A stretch of 64,000 nucleotides of DNA from positions 1 to 64,000 of the forward strand of contig NZ_AWZT01000009.1 in the NCBI RefSeq assembly GCF_000472525.1, given 5' to 3'. This DNA is from Paraburkholderia dilworthii (GTDB taxonomy: Bacteria > Pseudomonadota > Gammaproteobacteria > Burkholderiales > Burkholderiaceae). The translations under genes and the position numbers were made by a program. The notes beneath the pieces are model-generated. The model did not search any database and was not told the DNA's origin. It saw nothing but the letters and a program-made list of their open reading frames with translations. Below are positions 8,287 through 17,522 of this stretch, in pieces; within the stretch, counting starts at the first letter, position 1; each line of letters opens with the position of its first letter.

Positions 8287-9972
8287 ATGAAAGCAGTTTC
8301 GCTGGGCAGTCGGACGGGCGCGGGTTTCGTGCCGGATGGGGAGGCGGCGGGCAGGTTGCCCTCGCGCGGCAAGGGGGGAAGCGGCGGCCGCTCGCGGGTG
8401 GTGAGCCTCAAGGGGCTGTCGGTCAAAACGATGTTGCGCCTCGCATTCGCGGTGCTGCTGATCGGCACGCTGGCGATCGGCGTGTTTTCCCTTACTCAGA
8501 TCAGCCGCCTGAACGCGTCCGCTCAATCCATCTACGATCAGGGCCATGTCGCGAGCCGCGCCGCGGAAGAAGCCCGCGGCCACATGTTGCGTGCGAGCCG
8601 CGCGCAAAAAATGCTGTTGACGGCGACGACCGCCAAGGAGCGCGACGAACTGGGCGCCGACATCGACAAGGGCTTGAGCGGCCTTTCAACGGAACTCGGC
8701 ACGCTGCAACAGTACGTCGAAAAATCCGATGCGAAAGCCGTCGAGCATCAGAAGAAGTTTGCCGCGGCGGTCACGGTGTGGAGCGCGCACCTGCGTGATT
8801 TCGTCACGCTCGTGAAGGCGCAGCCGCTCGACTTGTCGCAGATGAACTGGCAGGTCGGCACGCAGGACGTGTCGCTGCTGGTCGAGACCGGCAAGCTCGA
8901 AAAGCTCGTCGACGAAATCGTCGCGGAGCGCGGCACCGCCGCGAAGGCGACGATCGACGCCTCCAGTTTCATTTATCACTCGTCGTTCGTCATGCTCGCG
9001 GTGATGACGGTCGGGCTGATCGTGCTCGCCGCCGGCATCAGCGAGTGGGTCGTGCGGCGCCTTGCGCGCCAGTTGGGCGGCGAGCCCGCGTACGCGAAGG
9101 AAATCGCGAGCCGGATCGCGGCGGGCGATTTGTCGAACCACATTGCTCTCGGACGCAAGGACAAATCGAGCGTGCTATACGCGCTTTCCGACATGCAAAG
9201 CGGTCTCGCCACTACGGTGTCCGACATTGCGTCGAGCGCGGACGCGATTGCCACCGCTTCCAGCGAAATTTCGATGGGCAACCTCGATCTGTCCCAGCGC
9301 ACGGAGCAGCAGGCGATGGCGCTCGAGCGGACCGCGACGAGCATGGAGCAGTTGACCTCGACGGTTCGGCAGAACGCCGACAACGCGAAGCAGGCGAGCA
9401 CGCTGGCCAACAACGCTTCGGAGATCGCGGAGAAGGGCGGCGAAGTGGTGAGCCGCGTCGTCGCGACGATGAACGAGATCAACGACAGCGCGCGCAGCAT
9501 TGGCGATATCATCGGCGTGATCGAGGGAATCGCGTTTCAGACGAACATTCTGGCGCTGAACGCGGCGGTCGAGGCGGCGCGGGCCGGCGAGGAAGGCCGC
9601 GGATTTTCGGTGGTCGCAGCCGAAGTGCGCAACCTCGCGCAGAGAAGCGCCGCTGCGGCGAAGGAGATTAAAGGGTTGATCAGCACGTCGGTCGAGCGCG
9701 TGAGCAACGGTTCGACGCTCGCGCAGGACGCCGGCCAAACGATGGACGAAGTGGTCAAGGCCGTGAAGCGCGTGACCGACATCATGGGCGAGATTTCCGC
9801 GGCTTCTTCGGAGCAGAGCGCAGGCATCGAGGAAATCAATCTCGCCGTCGCGCAGATGGATTCAGGCACCCAGCAGAACGCGGCGCTTGTCGAGCAGGCA
9901 ACCGCCGCTGCGAGATCGCTCGACGATCAGGCGCATGGCCTGAAGCAGATGGTGGGCAAGTTCAGGTTGTAG
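8287..9972 (+). CDS. methyl-accepting chemotaxis protein (four-helix-bundle sensor type)
   Basis: A 561-aa transmembrane receptor that controls CheA through CheW. After a 40-residue polar N-terminus come TM1 (about 50-70), a helical periplasmic domain of about 165 residues resembling the 4HB_MCP fold, TM2 (about 230-255), HAMP, and the cytoplasmic coiled coil. Its tip ([21 protein letters not shown]) is the highly conserved signalling hairpin. The ATG at 8287 has GGGGA 8 bp upstream; a GTG at 8272 would add five residues. There is no C-terminal NWETF-type pentapeptide. The ligand is unknown. Confidence 0.93.
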   Translation: MKAVSLGSRTGAGFVPDGEAAGRLPSRGKGGSGGRSRVVSLKGLSVKTMLRLAFAVLLIGTLAIGVFSLTQISRLNASAQSIYDQGHVASRAAEEARGHMLRASRAQKMLLTATTAKERDELGADIDKGLSGLSTELGTLQQYVEKSDAKAVEHQKKFAAAVTVWSAHLRDFVTLVKAQPLDLSQMNWQVGTQDVSLLVETGKLEKLVDEIVAERGTAAKATIDASSFIYHSSFVMLAVMTVGLIVLAAGISEWVVRRLARQLGGEPAYAKEIASRIAAGDLSNHIALGRKDKSSVLYALSDMQSGLATTVSDIASSADAIATASSEISMGNLDLSQRTEQQAMALERTATSMEQLTSTVRQNADNAKQASTLANNASEIAEKGGEVVSRVVATMNEINDSARSIGDIIGVIEGIAFQTNILALNAAVEAARAGEEGRGFSVVAAEVRNLAQRSAAAAKEIKGLISTSVERVSNGSTLAQDAGQTMDEVVKAVKRVTDIMGEISAASSEQSAGIEEINLAVAQMDSGTQQNAALVEQATAAARSLDDQAHGLKQMVGKFRL

Positions 9973-10000
9973 CACGCGCTGGAGTGGCGGGGCTGGTAGT

Positions 10001-10026
10001 GCGCCCGGCGGGCACGAGCCGGGCGC
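10001..10026. terminator. GC-rich hairpin between convergent genes
   Basis: Perfect 9-bp stem GCGCCCGGC/GCCGGGCGC with an 8-base loop between the convergent chemoreceptor and HlyD-family genes. It lacks a T-run, so terminator function is only suggested. Confidence 0.4.
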
Positions 10027-10038
10027 GCAGCGTGCCGC

Positions 10039-10899
10039 TCAAGCTGGCTTCACGACCACCGTGCAAGTAATCCCTGCCGCCAGCACCACACCGTCGGGCA
10101 CCGAATCGATCTTCACGCGCACCGGCACACGCTGCGCGAGCCTGACCCAGTTAAACGTCGGGTTGACATCGGCGAGCAGCTCGCGGCTTTGCGGATTGTC
10201 GCGATCGTAGATGCCGCGCGAGATGCTTTCCACGTGGCCTTCCAGCGTGCCGCCGCTCATCAGGCGGACTTCGGCCTTGTTGCCGATATGCACGTGCGGC
10301 AGCTTGGTTTCCTCGAAGTAGCCGTAGACCCAGAACGAGTGACTGTCGACAATGGCGAGCTTCGCCGCGCCGGCCGTCGCGTAGTCGCCACGAAACACGT
10401 TGAGGTTCGTCACGTAGCCGTCGACCGGCGACACTACCCGCGTGCGCGCGAGATTGAGCTTCGCGGCATCGAGCGCGGCGAGCGCCTGCTGATACGAAGC
10501 CTCGGCGGCCGACGCCGTATGCGTCGCATTCTCCCGGCTTTCCTTCGACACCACGAGCGAATCCATGTCCGCACGACGCCTTGCATCGTCGCGCTTCATC
10601 TGCAATTCGGCCTTGCGCGCGGCCACCGCGGCCTGCGCCTGTTCGACGGCGATCTGATAATGCGACGGATCGATCTGCATCAGCAGATCGCCTTTCTTCA
10701 CTAGCTGATTGTCCTTCACCGGCAGATCGACGACGGCGCCCGAAACGTCCGGCGCGACGTTGACGATCTCGGCGCGAACGCGTCCGTCGCGCGTCCACGG
10801 TTCGTCCATGTAATGAACCCACAACACGCGTCCCAGCAGGATCGCGACGATAAAAACAATGGCTGTCGCGACGAAGCCAACAAGATTTCGAATGGTCAT
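10039..10899 (-). CDS. HlyD/EmrA-family periplasmic adaptor of an AaeA-type efflux pump
   Basis: A 286-aa membrane-fusion protein with one N-terminal transmembrane helix (about 4-26). A biotinyl-lipoyl-like half (VAPDVSGAVVDLPVKDNQLVKKGDLL), an alpha-hairpin of about 80 residues, and the second lipoyl half (ARTRVVSPVDGYV) follow. It would link the FUSC pump at 11103-13313 to the outer-membrane factor at 13325-15085. The ATG at 10899 lies 13 bp after the DUF1656 gene stop; upstream in-frame residues overlap that gene and are not conserved. It is last in a four-gene operon. Confidence 0.9.
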   Translation of the reverse strand: MTIRNLVGFVATAIVFIVAILLGRVLWVHYMDEPWTRDGRVRAEIVNVAPDVSGAVVDLPVKDNQLVKKGDLLMQIDPSHYQIAVEQAQAAVAARKAELQMKRDDARRRADMDSLVVSKESRENATHTASAAEASYQQALAALDAAKLNLARTRVVSPVDGYVTNLNVFRGDYATAGAAKLAIVDSHSFWVYGYFEETKLPHVHIGNKAEVRLMSGGTLEGHVESISRGIYDRDNPQSRELLADVNPTFNWVRLAQRVPVRVKIDSVPDGVVLAAGITCTVVVKPA

Positions 10900-10912
10900 G
10901 TTTCGACTCTGA

Positions 10913-11113
10913 TCAACGATAAACGGCGAGGCCAAGCACGCCGCACACACATACGAGCAGGCTGGCCCGGAACAGGGACGGGTGCCACACCACGCGATAC
11001 ACGCCCGTATAGGCGATCACGCGATCCAGTACCCAGGTCAGCGTGGCGCCCGCGATGAACAGCAGCACGATGGTGGGCACGTAGGCGTCGAAAACGGCAA
11101 TGTCACGCGGCAT
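10913..11113 (-). CDS. DUF1656 (AaeX-like) small inner-membrane protein
   Basis: A 66-aa protein with two predicted membrane helices (about 12-32 and 46-63). It sits between the FUSC pump and the HlyD adaptor, exactly where AaeX is found in aaeXAB operons. AAGGAG lies 6 bp before the ATG, and the start overlaps the end of the upstream FUSC gene by 11 bp. Its biochemical role in the pump is not established. Confidence 0.88.
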   Translation of the reverse strand: MPRDIAVFDAYVPTIVLLFIAGATLTWVLDRVIAYTGVYRVVWHPSLFRASLLVCVCGVLGLAVYR

Positions 11114-13313
11114 GGCGAACTCCTTCTGACGCGTCGGCTCGTGCGCTCATCAACGGTTCGAGCGGCGATTGGGGATCGAGTAACGCGGTACGAATGAAAT
11201 GCAACTGACTCAGGATGCGTTGCAGTCGGTGGCGCTCCTCGCGCGGCGGCGTGAAGGCGGCAAGCAGCAACTGGACGGCGTCGATTGCGTCCGTCGTCGC
11301 ACTAAGCGCGCGCTCGAAGCGGTCCGTCCGCGGCCGCTCGAACAGCGCGCTCAGCGCATCGCACATTGCGCGCAGCGAGAGCCGCCACGGCGTTGTCTTC
11401 GCGTAACGCTCGGCGGCGGGCAGCGTGGCCACTTCCCGGCGCAGGTCGATGAGCGCGTTGCCCACTTCGAGCACCGCGAAAAGCCAGCGCAACGTGTCGC
11501 GCCTTGCTGCCGGGTCGTCCTTTGCGAGCGCGTTGATCTGGAACATCAGATCGCGCGCGCCGCTCTCGAAGCGCGAACGCACGCGGCGCAGGTGCGCACG
11601 GCTTGCCAGCGCAACCTGGCGCCGCAAGTCGACGAGCAGCCGGTTGCGCAGCCACGGCGTGGACGGCGGCAGCAGCACGGCGAACGCGACCGACGACACG
11701 AGCATCGACAGCACAAGCGCCATCGCGTCGTTGATAAAGGCGCTGGGGTCGTAGTGCATCACGTTGTCCGGGCCGGCGAGAAAGCAGAAGAAGATGCAGT
11801 AGCCGACGCCATAGCCGGCCAGCGCGGGCCGCGTGGTCATGAAGACGCCAAGCAGCAGGAACGGCGCGAGCGCTGCGCACAGCAGCGCAAACCCGTCGAT
11901 ATGCGGGAACACGCCGTACACCGCGAGCATGCCCATCACGGAGGCGACGAGCGTGCCCGCCGCCATCTGGAACACGGTGCGTTTCGGGTCCGGCGACGAC
12001 GACGCCAGCGCGCACACCGCCGCCGCGTTCAGCGTCAACGTGGAACCGCTCGGCCACGCGGTAGCGATCCAGAACGCGCCGAGCACCGCCATCACGAGAG
12101 CCGCGCGCAAGCCGGCGACGCCTGCGGCGATCGCGTTCGTCTTCGGTTGGTAACGCTCGACCCAGCGCTCGCGTTCGTGGGTGTCGACGGCAAGCGACGC
12201 GTAGGTGGCCGCGTAAGCATGGAGATCGTCGATGAAGCGGTACAGCAACTCCGCGCCGGTGTCGAAGTCGAGCAGCGGCGCGTCGGGATGCGCTTCGAGC
12301 GCGGCGCGGGTCGCGCGCACGCGGCGCGGCAACTCGGCCTTGTATGCGTCCAGTTGCGTGGCGGCGTGGGCGGCGTCGGTCGCGCTCAGCACCGGCTCGC
12401 CGGACTTCGCGAGCAAGGGCGCGATCTCCTTGAAGTACGGCTCCAGCGCGTCGATGGCGATGGCCGCGCCGTGCGTGCCGGCGTCGCGCAGACGGTTCAT
12501 CAGCTGATGCAGCGCGTGAAAGCGCGTCGACGCGGTCATGAACTCGCTGTTCAACCGCGCGAGACGACCGCCGCGCATCCGCGAATCCGGGCCTTCGAAC
12601 ACGGCGACACTGCGCGCCGCCTCGAACCCGACGATGTCGGCGACGAAGCGCGCATTGGTCGCCTCGATCTGCGCGCGGTCGTTGCGGCCTGCGAGCGACG
12701 CCGACACGTATTCGACGAACGCGGAGAAACGCGCGCGCACGGTGCTGCGCATCTGCAAGCCGGCGAACTGCGGGAACACGAGGCCGCTCACCGCGCCCGC
12801 GCAGACGATGCCGAGCACGACTTCGGCGACGCGCGTGAGCGCGCTCAGAAATGCGCCATCGGGATGCTGCGAAGCGGGGATGCCGATTAGCGCGGCCGTG
12901 TATCCGGCGAGCACGAATCCGTACGACCGGAAGTTGCGGTTGCGCGCGGCGCCGGCGGTGCAGATGCCGACCCAGATCGCCGTCGTGACGATGAACAGTT
13001 CAGGCTGCTGCGCGAAAAGCCCGATCAACGCAAGCATCACGACGAGGCCGACGAGTGTGCCGCAAATGCGGTAGAAGCTCTTCGCGAACACCATGCCGCT
13101 TTGCGGCTGCATCACGATAAAGACGGTGGTCATCGCGGTGCGCGGCTGCGGCAGGTCGAGCTTCATCGCAATGCCGAGCGCGAGGAAGCACGCGGCGAGG
13201 GCCTTGAACAGATAGATCCAGGTGAGGCCGTCGGTACGCGCCCAGTCGGAGGCGGCCGAGTACCAGGCGGAGAACGACCCCGGGCGTGACGCGGCAGAAG
13301 AGGAGGCTGACAT
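11103..13313 (-). CDS. FUSC-family (AaeB-like) efflux pump subunit
   Basis: A 736-aa inner-membrane protein with the FUSC duplicated layout: about six hydrophobic segments near 30-180, a long cytoplasmic part, then a second block near 365-510. Family members export aromatic carboxylic acids such as p-hydroxybenzoate, or fusaric acid. The ATG at 13313 is preceded by GAGGAA at 7 bp. A GTG at 13328 overlaps the previous stop and is possible. It runs between the outer-membrane factor and DUF1656 in one operon, divergent from a LysR regulator. Confidence 0.9.
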   Translation of the reverse strand: MSASSSAASRPGSFSAWYSAASDWARTDGLTWIYLFKALAACFLALGIAMKLDLPQPRTAMTTVFIVMQPQSGMVFAKSFYRICGTLVGLVVMLALIGLFAQQPELFIVTTAIWVGICTAGAARNRNFRSYGFVLAGYTAALIGIPASQHPDGAFLSALTRVAEVVLGIVCAGAVSGLVFPQFAGLQMRSTVRARFSAFVEYVSASLAGRNDRAQIEATNARFVADIVGFEAARSVAVFEGPDSRMRGGRLARLNSEFMTASTRFHALHQLMNRLRDAGTHGAAIAIDALEPYFKEIAPLLAKSGEPVLSATDAAHAATQLDAYKAELPRRVRATRAALEAHPDAPLLDFDTGAELLYRFIDDLHAYAATYASLAVDTHERERWVERYQPKTNAIAAGVAGLRAALVMAVLGAFWIATAWPSGSTLTLNAAAVCALASSSPDPKRTVFQMAAGTLVASVMGMLAVYGVFPHIDGFALLCAALAPFLLLGVFMTTRPALAGYGVGYCIFFCFLAGPDNVMHYDPSAFINDAMALVLSMLVSSVAFAVLLPPSTPWLRNRLLVDLRRQVALASRAHLRRVRSRFESGARDLMFQINALAKDDPAARRDTLRWLFAVLEVGNALIDLRREVATLPAAERYAKTTPWRLSLRAMCDALSALFERPRTDRFERALSATTDAIDAVQLLLAAFTPPREERHRLQRILSQLHFIRTALLDPQSPLEPLMSARADASEGVRHAA

Positions 13314-13324
13314 GGCTCGCTTCC

Positions 13325-15085
13325 TCACCTGGACGCCGCGGCGCCGATGCCAGCGGCGCTCGCCTCTGTGGAGGGTCTGGCGGCGGATGGGTCGCGGCGG
13401 GTGGCGGCAAAGGCTTGCGCCATTGCGGCGTTGCCCGAGTCGGTGTGGCTGGCCGATGCCGCGTGGGTTGACGCGCTGTTGTTGGCACGACTCACTGAAG
13501 ACGTACGAGTCGGCGCGCTTTCGGCTGTGCCGGGGGCAGGCGCAACCGCCCGGCTCCCGCCAGTCGCGCTACCATTTTCGCCGGCAGCCTTGCCCTTGTC
13601 CTTGCCATGCCCCGGCAGCGTTTCGTCTGCTTGCGGACCATTGGCCGGCTCGTCGAGTCCACCGCCCAACGCTGTGACCAGCGACGCATGTGCGCCGAGC
13701 CGCTCGGCCTGGATCTTCGCCACGCCCTCCTGCGCGCGCAGCAACTGATTCTGCGCGATCAGCACGTTCAGATAATCGGTCAAACCGCGCCGATAACCTT
13801 CACGCGAGAGCTCATAGTTCTTGCGCGCGGCGGCGACCGAACGGTCGGCGTCCTGGGCCTGCGTCGCGAGAGAACGGATGCGAATGACCTGATCCGAGAT
13901 GTCCTTCAGCGCGCCGACGATCGACTGGTTGTACCGCTGCACGGCTTCGTCGTAACCGGCCGACGCTGCGCCGAGCTGCGAGCGCAGCCGGCCGCCGTCG
14001 AAAATCGGCAGCGACAGCGCCGGACCGGCGCTCCAGCTATGCGACGGATTCTTCAGGAACTGGAACAGCGGCCCCATCGCCGCATAGCCGCCGATCGACG
14101 CGAGCAGATCGATATCCGGATAGAACTCGGCCTTCGCGACGTCGATGCCGCGCGCCTGCGCCGCCACCGTCCAGCGCGCGGCGACCACGTCCGGCCGATG
14201 GCCGATCAGCTCCGCGGGCAGCGCGCTCGGCAAGCCGGCAGGCGCGGCAAGCGACAGCACAGGCCGCTGGATCGAGTCGCCTGCGCCCGGGCCCTTTCCG
14301 GCCAGCGCCGCCAACTGGTTGCGGCCGAGCGCGATCTTTTCCTCGATCGCGTCGATCTGACGTTCGTATTCCGGCAGCGGCGTTTCGGCCTGGCTCACTT
14401 CGAGTTGCGTGCCGATGCCGCCTTTCAGACGCCGCTTCGCCAGGTCGGCGATTTGCTGCTGTTGCTGGAAAGTGCCGCGGGCGATGTCGAGCAGCGCGTA
14501 ATCGAGCGACATCTCGATGTACGTGCGCACCACGTTGGCTTGCAGCTCCAGTTGGGCGGCGCGGGCATCGGCGGCGCGGGCGTGCGCGGCGTCGAGTGCA
14601 CGCTCGGCGGCGTTTTTGTCCTTGCCCCACAGGTCGAGGTGATACGACAGCGCGAGGGTGCCCGTGTTGTTCCACGACTGCTCGCCGGCGAGCGGCCCCG
14701 GACCGTAGTAAAGGTTGTCGGCCCATTTCTGGCGCTGGATCGACAGATGACCGTCCACTTGCGGCGACAACGCCGAGCGCGCGACGCCGGCCATCGACAT
14801 GGCTTCGCGCACGCGCGCCTGAGCGGCCGCGAGACTCGGATTGTTCGCCTGCGCGGCCTCGATCCATGCGTCGAGTTGCGGATCGTTGTAGGCGCGCCAC
14901 CAGTCGGCGGCGGGCCACTGCGCGTTGGCGTCGGCCGAACGAATGGCGTTGCCCGCATCGAGCGAGGCCGGGTCGGTGCCGCTCGCTTGCGGGGCGACGC
15001 CTCCGGTACTTGCGCAGCCGGCAATTGTTAATAGGATCGTAAGAACCGCAGCTGCGGCGATCCCTTTGTGTCCCGGAGACTGCAC
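13325..15085 (-). CDS. NodT/OprM-family outer-membrane efflux lipoprotein
   Basis: A 586-aa TolC-like channel. The N-terminus has a lipoprotein signal with lipobox TIAGC, so Cys24 is probably acylated. Two outer-membrane efflux repeats follow (about 55-270 and 280-460). A GTG start is supported by GGAGGG 4 bp upstream. The conserved channel ends around LVTALGGG near residue 465, leaving a low-complexity Ala/Ser/Thr/Gly-rich tail of about 120 residues that ordinary NodT proteins lack. It is first in the operon, completing a tripartite pump with the FUSC and HlyD proteins. Confidence 0.92.
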   Translation of the reverse strand: MQSPGHKGIAAAAVLTILLTIAGCASTGGVAPQASGTDPASLDAGNAIRSADANAQWPAADWWRAYNDPQLDAWIEAAQANNPSLAAAQARVREAMSMAGVARSALSPQVDGHLSIQRQKWADNLYYGPGPLAGEQSWNNTGTLALSYHLDLWGKDKNAAERALDAAHARAADARAAQLELQANVVRTYIEMSLDYALLDIARGTFQQQQQIADLAKRRLKGGIGTQLEVSQAETPLPEYERQIDAIEEKIALGRNQLAALAGKGPGAGDSIQRPVLSLAAPAGLPSALPAELIGHRPDVVAARWTVAAQARGIDVAKAEFYPDIDLLASIGGYAAMGPLFQFLKNPSHSWSAGPALSLPIFDGGRLRSQLGAASAGYDEAVQRYNQSIVGALKDISDQVIRIRSLATQAQDADRSVAAARKNYELSREGYRRGLTDYLNVLIAQNQLLRAQEGVAKIQAERLGAHASLVTALGGGLDEPANGPQADETLPGHGKDKGKAAGENGSATGGSRAVAPAPGTAESAPTRTSSVSRANNSASTHAASASHTDSGNAAMAQAFAATRRDPSAARPSTEASAAGIGAAASR

Positions 15086-15240
15086 GATTCCCTCCAGATG
15101 TGGCTATAGAAGCAAGTTGCCAATTATATTTTTTGATCGATTGGGGAATAACCGGTAAAGATGCAAGGCATTCTTACGAAGACTGAGATAATCGCTGTCG
15201 CAAAACATGTAACAATCGCTGCCGATCACCAAGGAAAGTC
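15086..15240. promoter_or_regulatory. divergent control region of the efflux operon and its LysR gene
   Basis: A 155-bp AT-rich intergenic stretch between divergent genes, the usual place for LysR-type operators. It contains a direct repeat AATCGCTG at 15190-15197 and 15214-15221, and AAGGAAAG just before the regulator ATG. No single T-N11-A box could be chosen with confidence. Confidence 0.45.
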
Positions 15241-16179
15241 ATGGATACGCTTCAAAACATGCGCGTATTTGTCCGCGTCGTCGAAGCGGGCAGTTTTACG
15301 GGTGCTGCGCAGCACCTGAATACGACGACGGCTTACGCGTCGCGCGCGGTGTCCGATCTGGAGGCGCATCTGCGCACGCGCCTGTTGAACCGCACCACGC
15401 GCCGCATTGCACTCACCGAGGCGGGCGAACGTTATTTGCAGCGCTGCGAGCAGATCCTCGCGTATGTCGACCAGGCGGAGGCCGAGGCGAGCGACGCTCA
15501 TGCGCGGCCGTCAGGCAAGCTGAAGGTCCACGCGATGACGAGCTTCGGCCAGCATTACGTCGTGCCGGCCGTGGGCCGGTATCAGGAGCGTTACCCGGAC
15601 GTGCATGTCGACTTGACGCTCGCGCAGCGCATGCCGGATCTCCTCGACGAAGGTTTCGACGTATCGCTTACGCTTGCCACTGGCTTGCCCGATTCGGGGC
15701 TGGTGTCGCAGCGCCTGGGCAGCGCGTTCAGCATTGCGTGCGCGTCGCCGGCTTATCTGGAGAAGCACGGCGTGCCGCAGACGCCCGCCGACCTCGCGCG
15801 CCATACATGTCTGCAGATGGTGACGCCGGTGTTTCCGCCGGACAAATGGGCCTTCGACGGCCCGAACGGCGAAGAAACCATCACGCTCGGCCCGGCGACC
15901 TTCCAGGTGAATGTGGCGGAGGCGATGGCCGTTGCCGTGGCGAGCGGCATGGGCGTCGGGCTGATTCCGATCTACTCGGCGATCAGCGGCTTGCGTAGCG
16001 GCGCGCTGGTGTGGCTGCTGCCGGAATACACATCGCAGGAAATGAATCTCTACGCGTTGTATCCGTCGCGGCAGTATCTGGACGCGAAGATCCGCACGTG
16101 GATCGAACATCTGCGCGACGAGCTTCCGGCGACGCTTGCCGTCGATCAGGCGGAGTTGCGGCAGTTTGCGCGGACGTGA
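15241..16179 (+). CDS. LysR-family regulator, probable regulator of the efflux operon
   Basis: A 312-aa LysR protein. The N-terminal helix-turn-helix (residues 1-60; VVEAGSFTGAAQHLN, then LLNRTTRRIALTEAG) is followed by an effector-binding domain (about 90-295). Its divergent placement 155 bp from the efflux operon matches the aaeR arrangement, so it probably activates that operon in response to an aromatic acid; this is inferred from position. AAGGAAAG precedes the ATG. Confidence 0.9.
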   Translation: MDTLQNMRVFVRVVEAGSFTGAAQHLNTTTAYASRAVSDLEAHLRTRLLNRTTRRIALTEAGERYLQRCEQILAYVDQAEAEASDAHARPSGKLKVHAMTSFGQHYVVPAVGRYQERYPDVHVDLTLAQRMPDLLDEGFDVSLTLATGLPDSGLVSQRLGSAFSIACASPAYLEKHGVPQTPADLARHTCLQMVTPVFPPDKWAFDGPNGEETITLGPATFQVNVAEAMAVAVASGMGVGLIPIYSAISGLRSGALVWLLPEYTSQEMNLYALYPSRQYLDAKIRTWIEHLRDELPATLAVDQAELRQFART

Positions 16180-16416
16180 GCGTGGGGAGGTTCGGGACGT
16201 CGAGGCGGATTGCCGTTGATCGTGCGGCTTGCGGGGCGGCCGGCAGCCGCAGCGCTCAGACAACGCGCTGTTACATGCGCGCCGCGCCGCAACATTTCCT
16301 TACTTCCGGGCTGAAATCGATTTGATACCGTGTCGTTGACGCGCTGTCGCCCAGACCGGCGCGTTCATTCCGCCGCCACGATTCGGCAATCCCAATCACT
16401 GAAGGACGAGGGTTTC

Positions 16417-16575
16417 ATGGATACGCATCTGATGATCGGCGTCGCCGTCATGTTCGGACTGATCGGCATTGCCGCATCTCGCGACCTGCTGCGCCGCCTG
16501 CGCGAACAGCAGCCGCAACTTGCACCGGTCAAGGTCGAGCGTCCTGATGCCGGCCAACCGCGGAGCGGGCGGTAG
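16417..16575 (+). CDS. small single-pass membrane protein, function unknown
   Basis: A 52-aa protein (MDTHLMIGVAVMFGLIGIAA...) with one membrane helix at about 5-20 and a basic cytoplasmic tail. GAAGGA and GAGG lie upstream of the ATG at 16417. No family is recognised. The flanks (16180-16416 and 16576-16635) hold nothing else that is convincing. Confidence 0.55.
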   Translation: MDTHLMIGVAVMFGLIGIAASRDLLRRLREQQPQLAPVKVERPDAGQPRSGR

Positions 16576-16635
16576 TCGTTCGATTTGCGGCAATCGGCGC
16601 GTGAAGGTCAGCCGGCCGCCGTCAATGGCGCCGCG

Positions 16636-17454
16636 CTAGATCTCGACAACCTTGTCCCACGCAAACTGCGGATTTTCCCACTGCCCGCTGCGGCGGTCGA
16701 AATAGCCTCGCGGGTTGCAAACCACGCGCGTGCCGTTCACCGTGTAGTCGAACGGCGTATGCGTGTGTCCGTGAATCCATAGCGCGACGGGCGCACGTAC
16801 CAGTTCCGGCAAGTGGTTGACGAATCCTGCGGACACGCGATCCTGCGCATAGCGCTCTGCAAGACTCAGCCGATGCGGCGCATGATGCGTGACCACGATG
16901 GTCTGACCGGCAAAGGGTTTCGCTAGCTCGTTCTCGAGCCATGCGCGCGCCTGGCGGTGCAGCGCGAGCGAGTCGCCGGGCGTGAAGTCGCGCGCGGAGC
17001 CTTGCTCGCAGTCCTGTGAATTGTGCGGCCAGTTCATCTGGATCAGCCCGCGGAAGTCGAGCATCACCCGCCGCGACGCCTCTATCGATTCCTCGAGCGC
17101 GGCGCCGTCCGCGCCGAACAGCGCGAAATCCGTCCACAATGTCGTGCCCAGCACGCGCCAGCGGCCCTGCGGGTCGACGAGCGCGGCGTTATTCAGCACG
17201 TGCACGTTGTCGACCTGCGCGGCCGCGTCGTGCAGCGCGCTTTCCAGCGCCCCGAACTCGCCGTCGTAGTACTCGTGATTGCCGGGCACATAGACCACCG
17301 GCACCGCACCGTCGAAAGTCTGTGCGGCCCAGCGCGGCCCCGCCGCATGATTGTGAATATCCCCGGCCAGCACGACGAGATCCGCCTGCGCGTGCGGTAT
17401 CAGTTCAGGCTCGTCGTTCTCCAGATGCAGATCGGACAGCACGCGAATTTTCAC
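16636..17454 (-). CDS. calcineurin-like metallophosphoesterase
   Basis: A 272-aa predicted cytoplasmic phosphoesterase. The di-metal motifs are in order: DLHLE (D8, H10), LAGDIHN near 30, PGNHEYY near 58, VTHHAPH near 190 and GHTHTP near 229. Substrate cannot be told from sequence; relatives hydrolyse phosphodiesters or phosphoproteins. No operon partner: the next gene on this strand (17523) ends 68 bp upstream. Confidence 0.88.
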   Translation of the reverse strand: MKIRVLSDLHLENDEPELIPHAQADLVVLAGDIHNHAAGPRWAAQTFDGAVPVVYVPGNHEYYDGEFGALESALHDAAAQVDNVHVLNNAALVDPQGRWRVLGTTLWTDFALFGADGAALEESIEASRRVMLDFRGLIQMNWPHNSQDCEQGSARDFTPGDSLALHRQARAWLENELAKPFAGQTIVVTHHAPHRLSLAERYAQDRVSAGFVNHLPELVRAPVALWIHGHTHTPFDYTVNGTRVVCNPRGYFDRRSGQWENPQFAWDKVVEI

Positions 17455-17522
17455 GGATAGGGCTCCTGCGAGTGGCCCGCATCGGTAGCGGCGGGCGAGG
17501 GCTTGAACGTGAAGTTGCTGCT

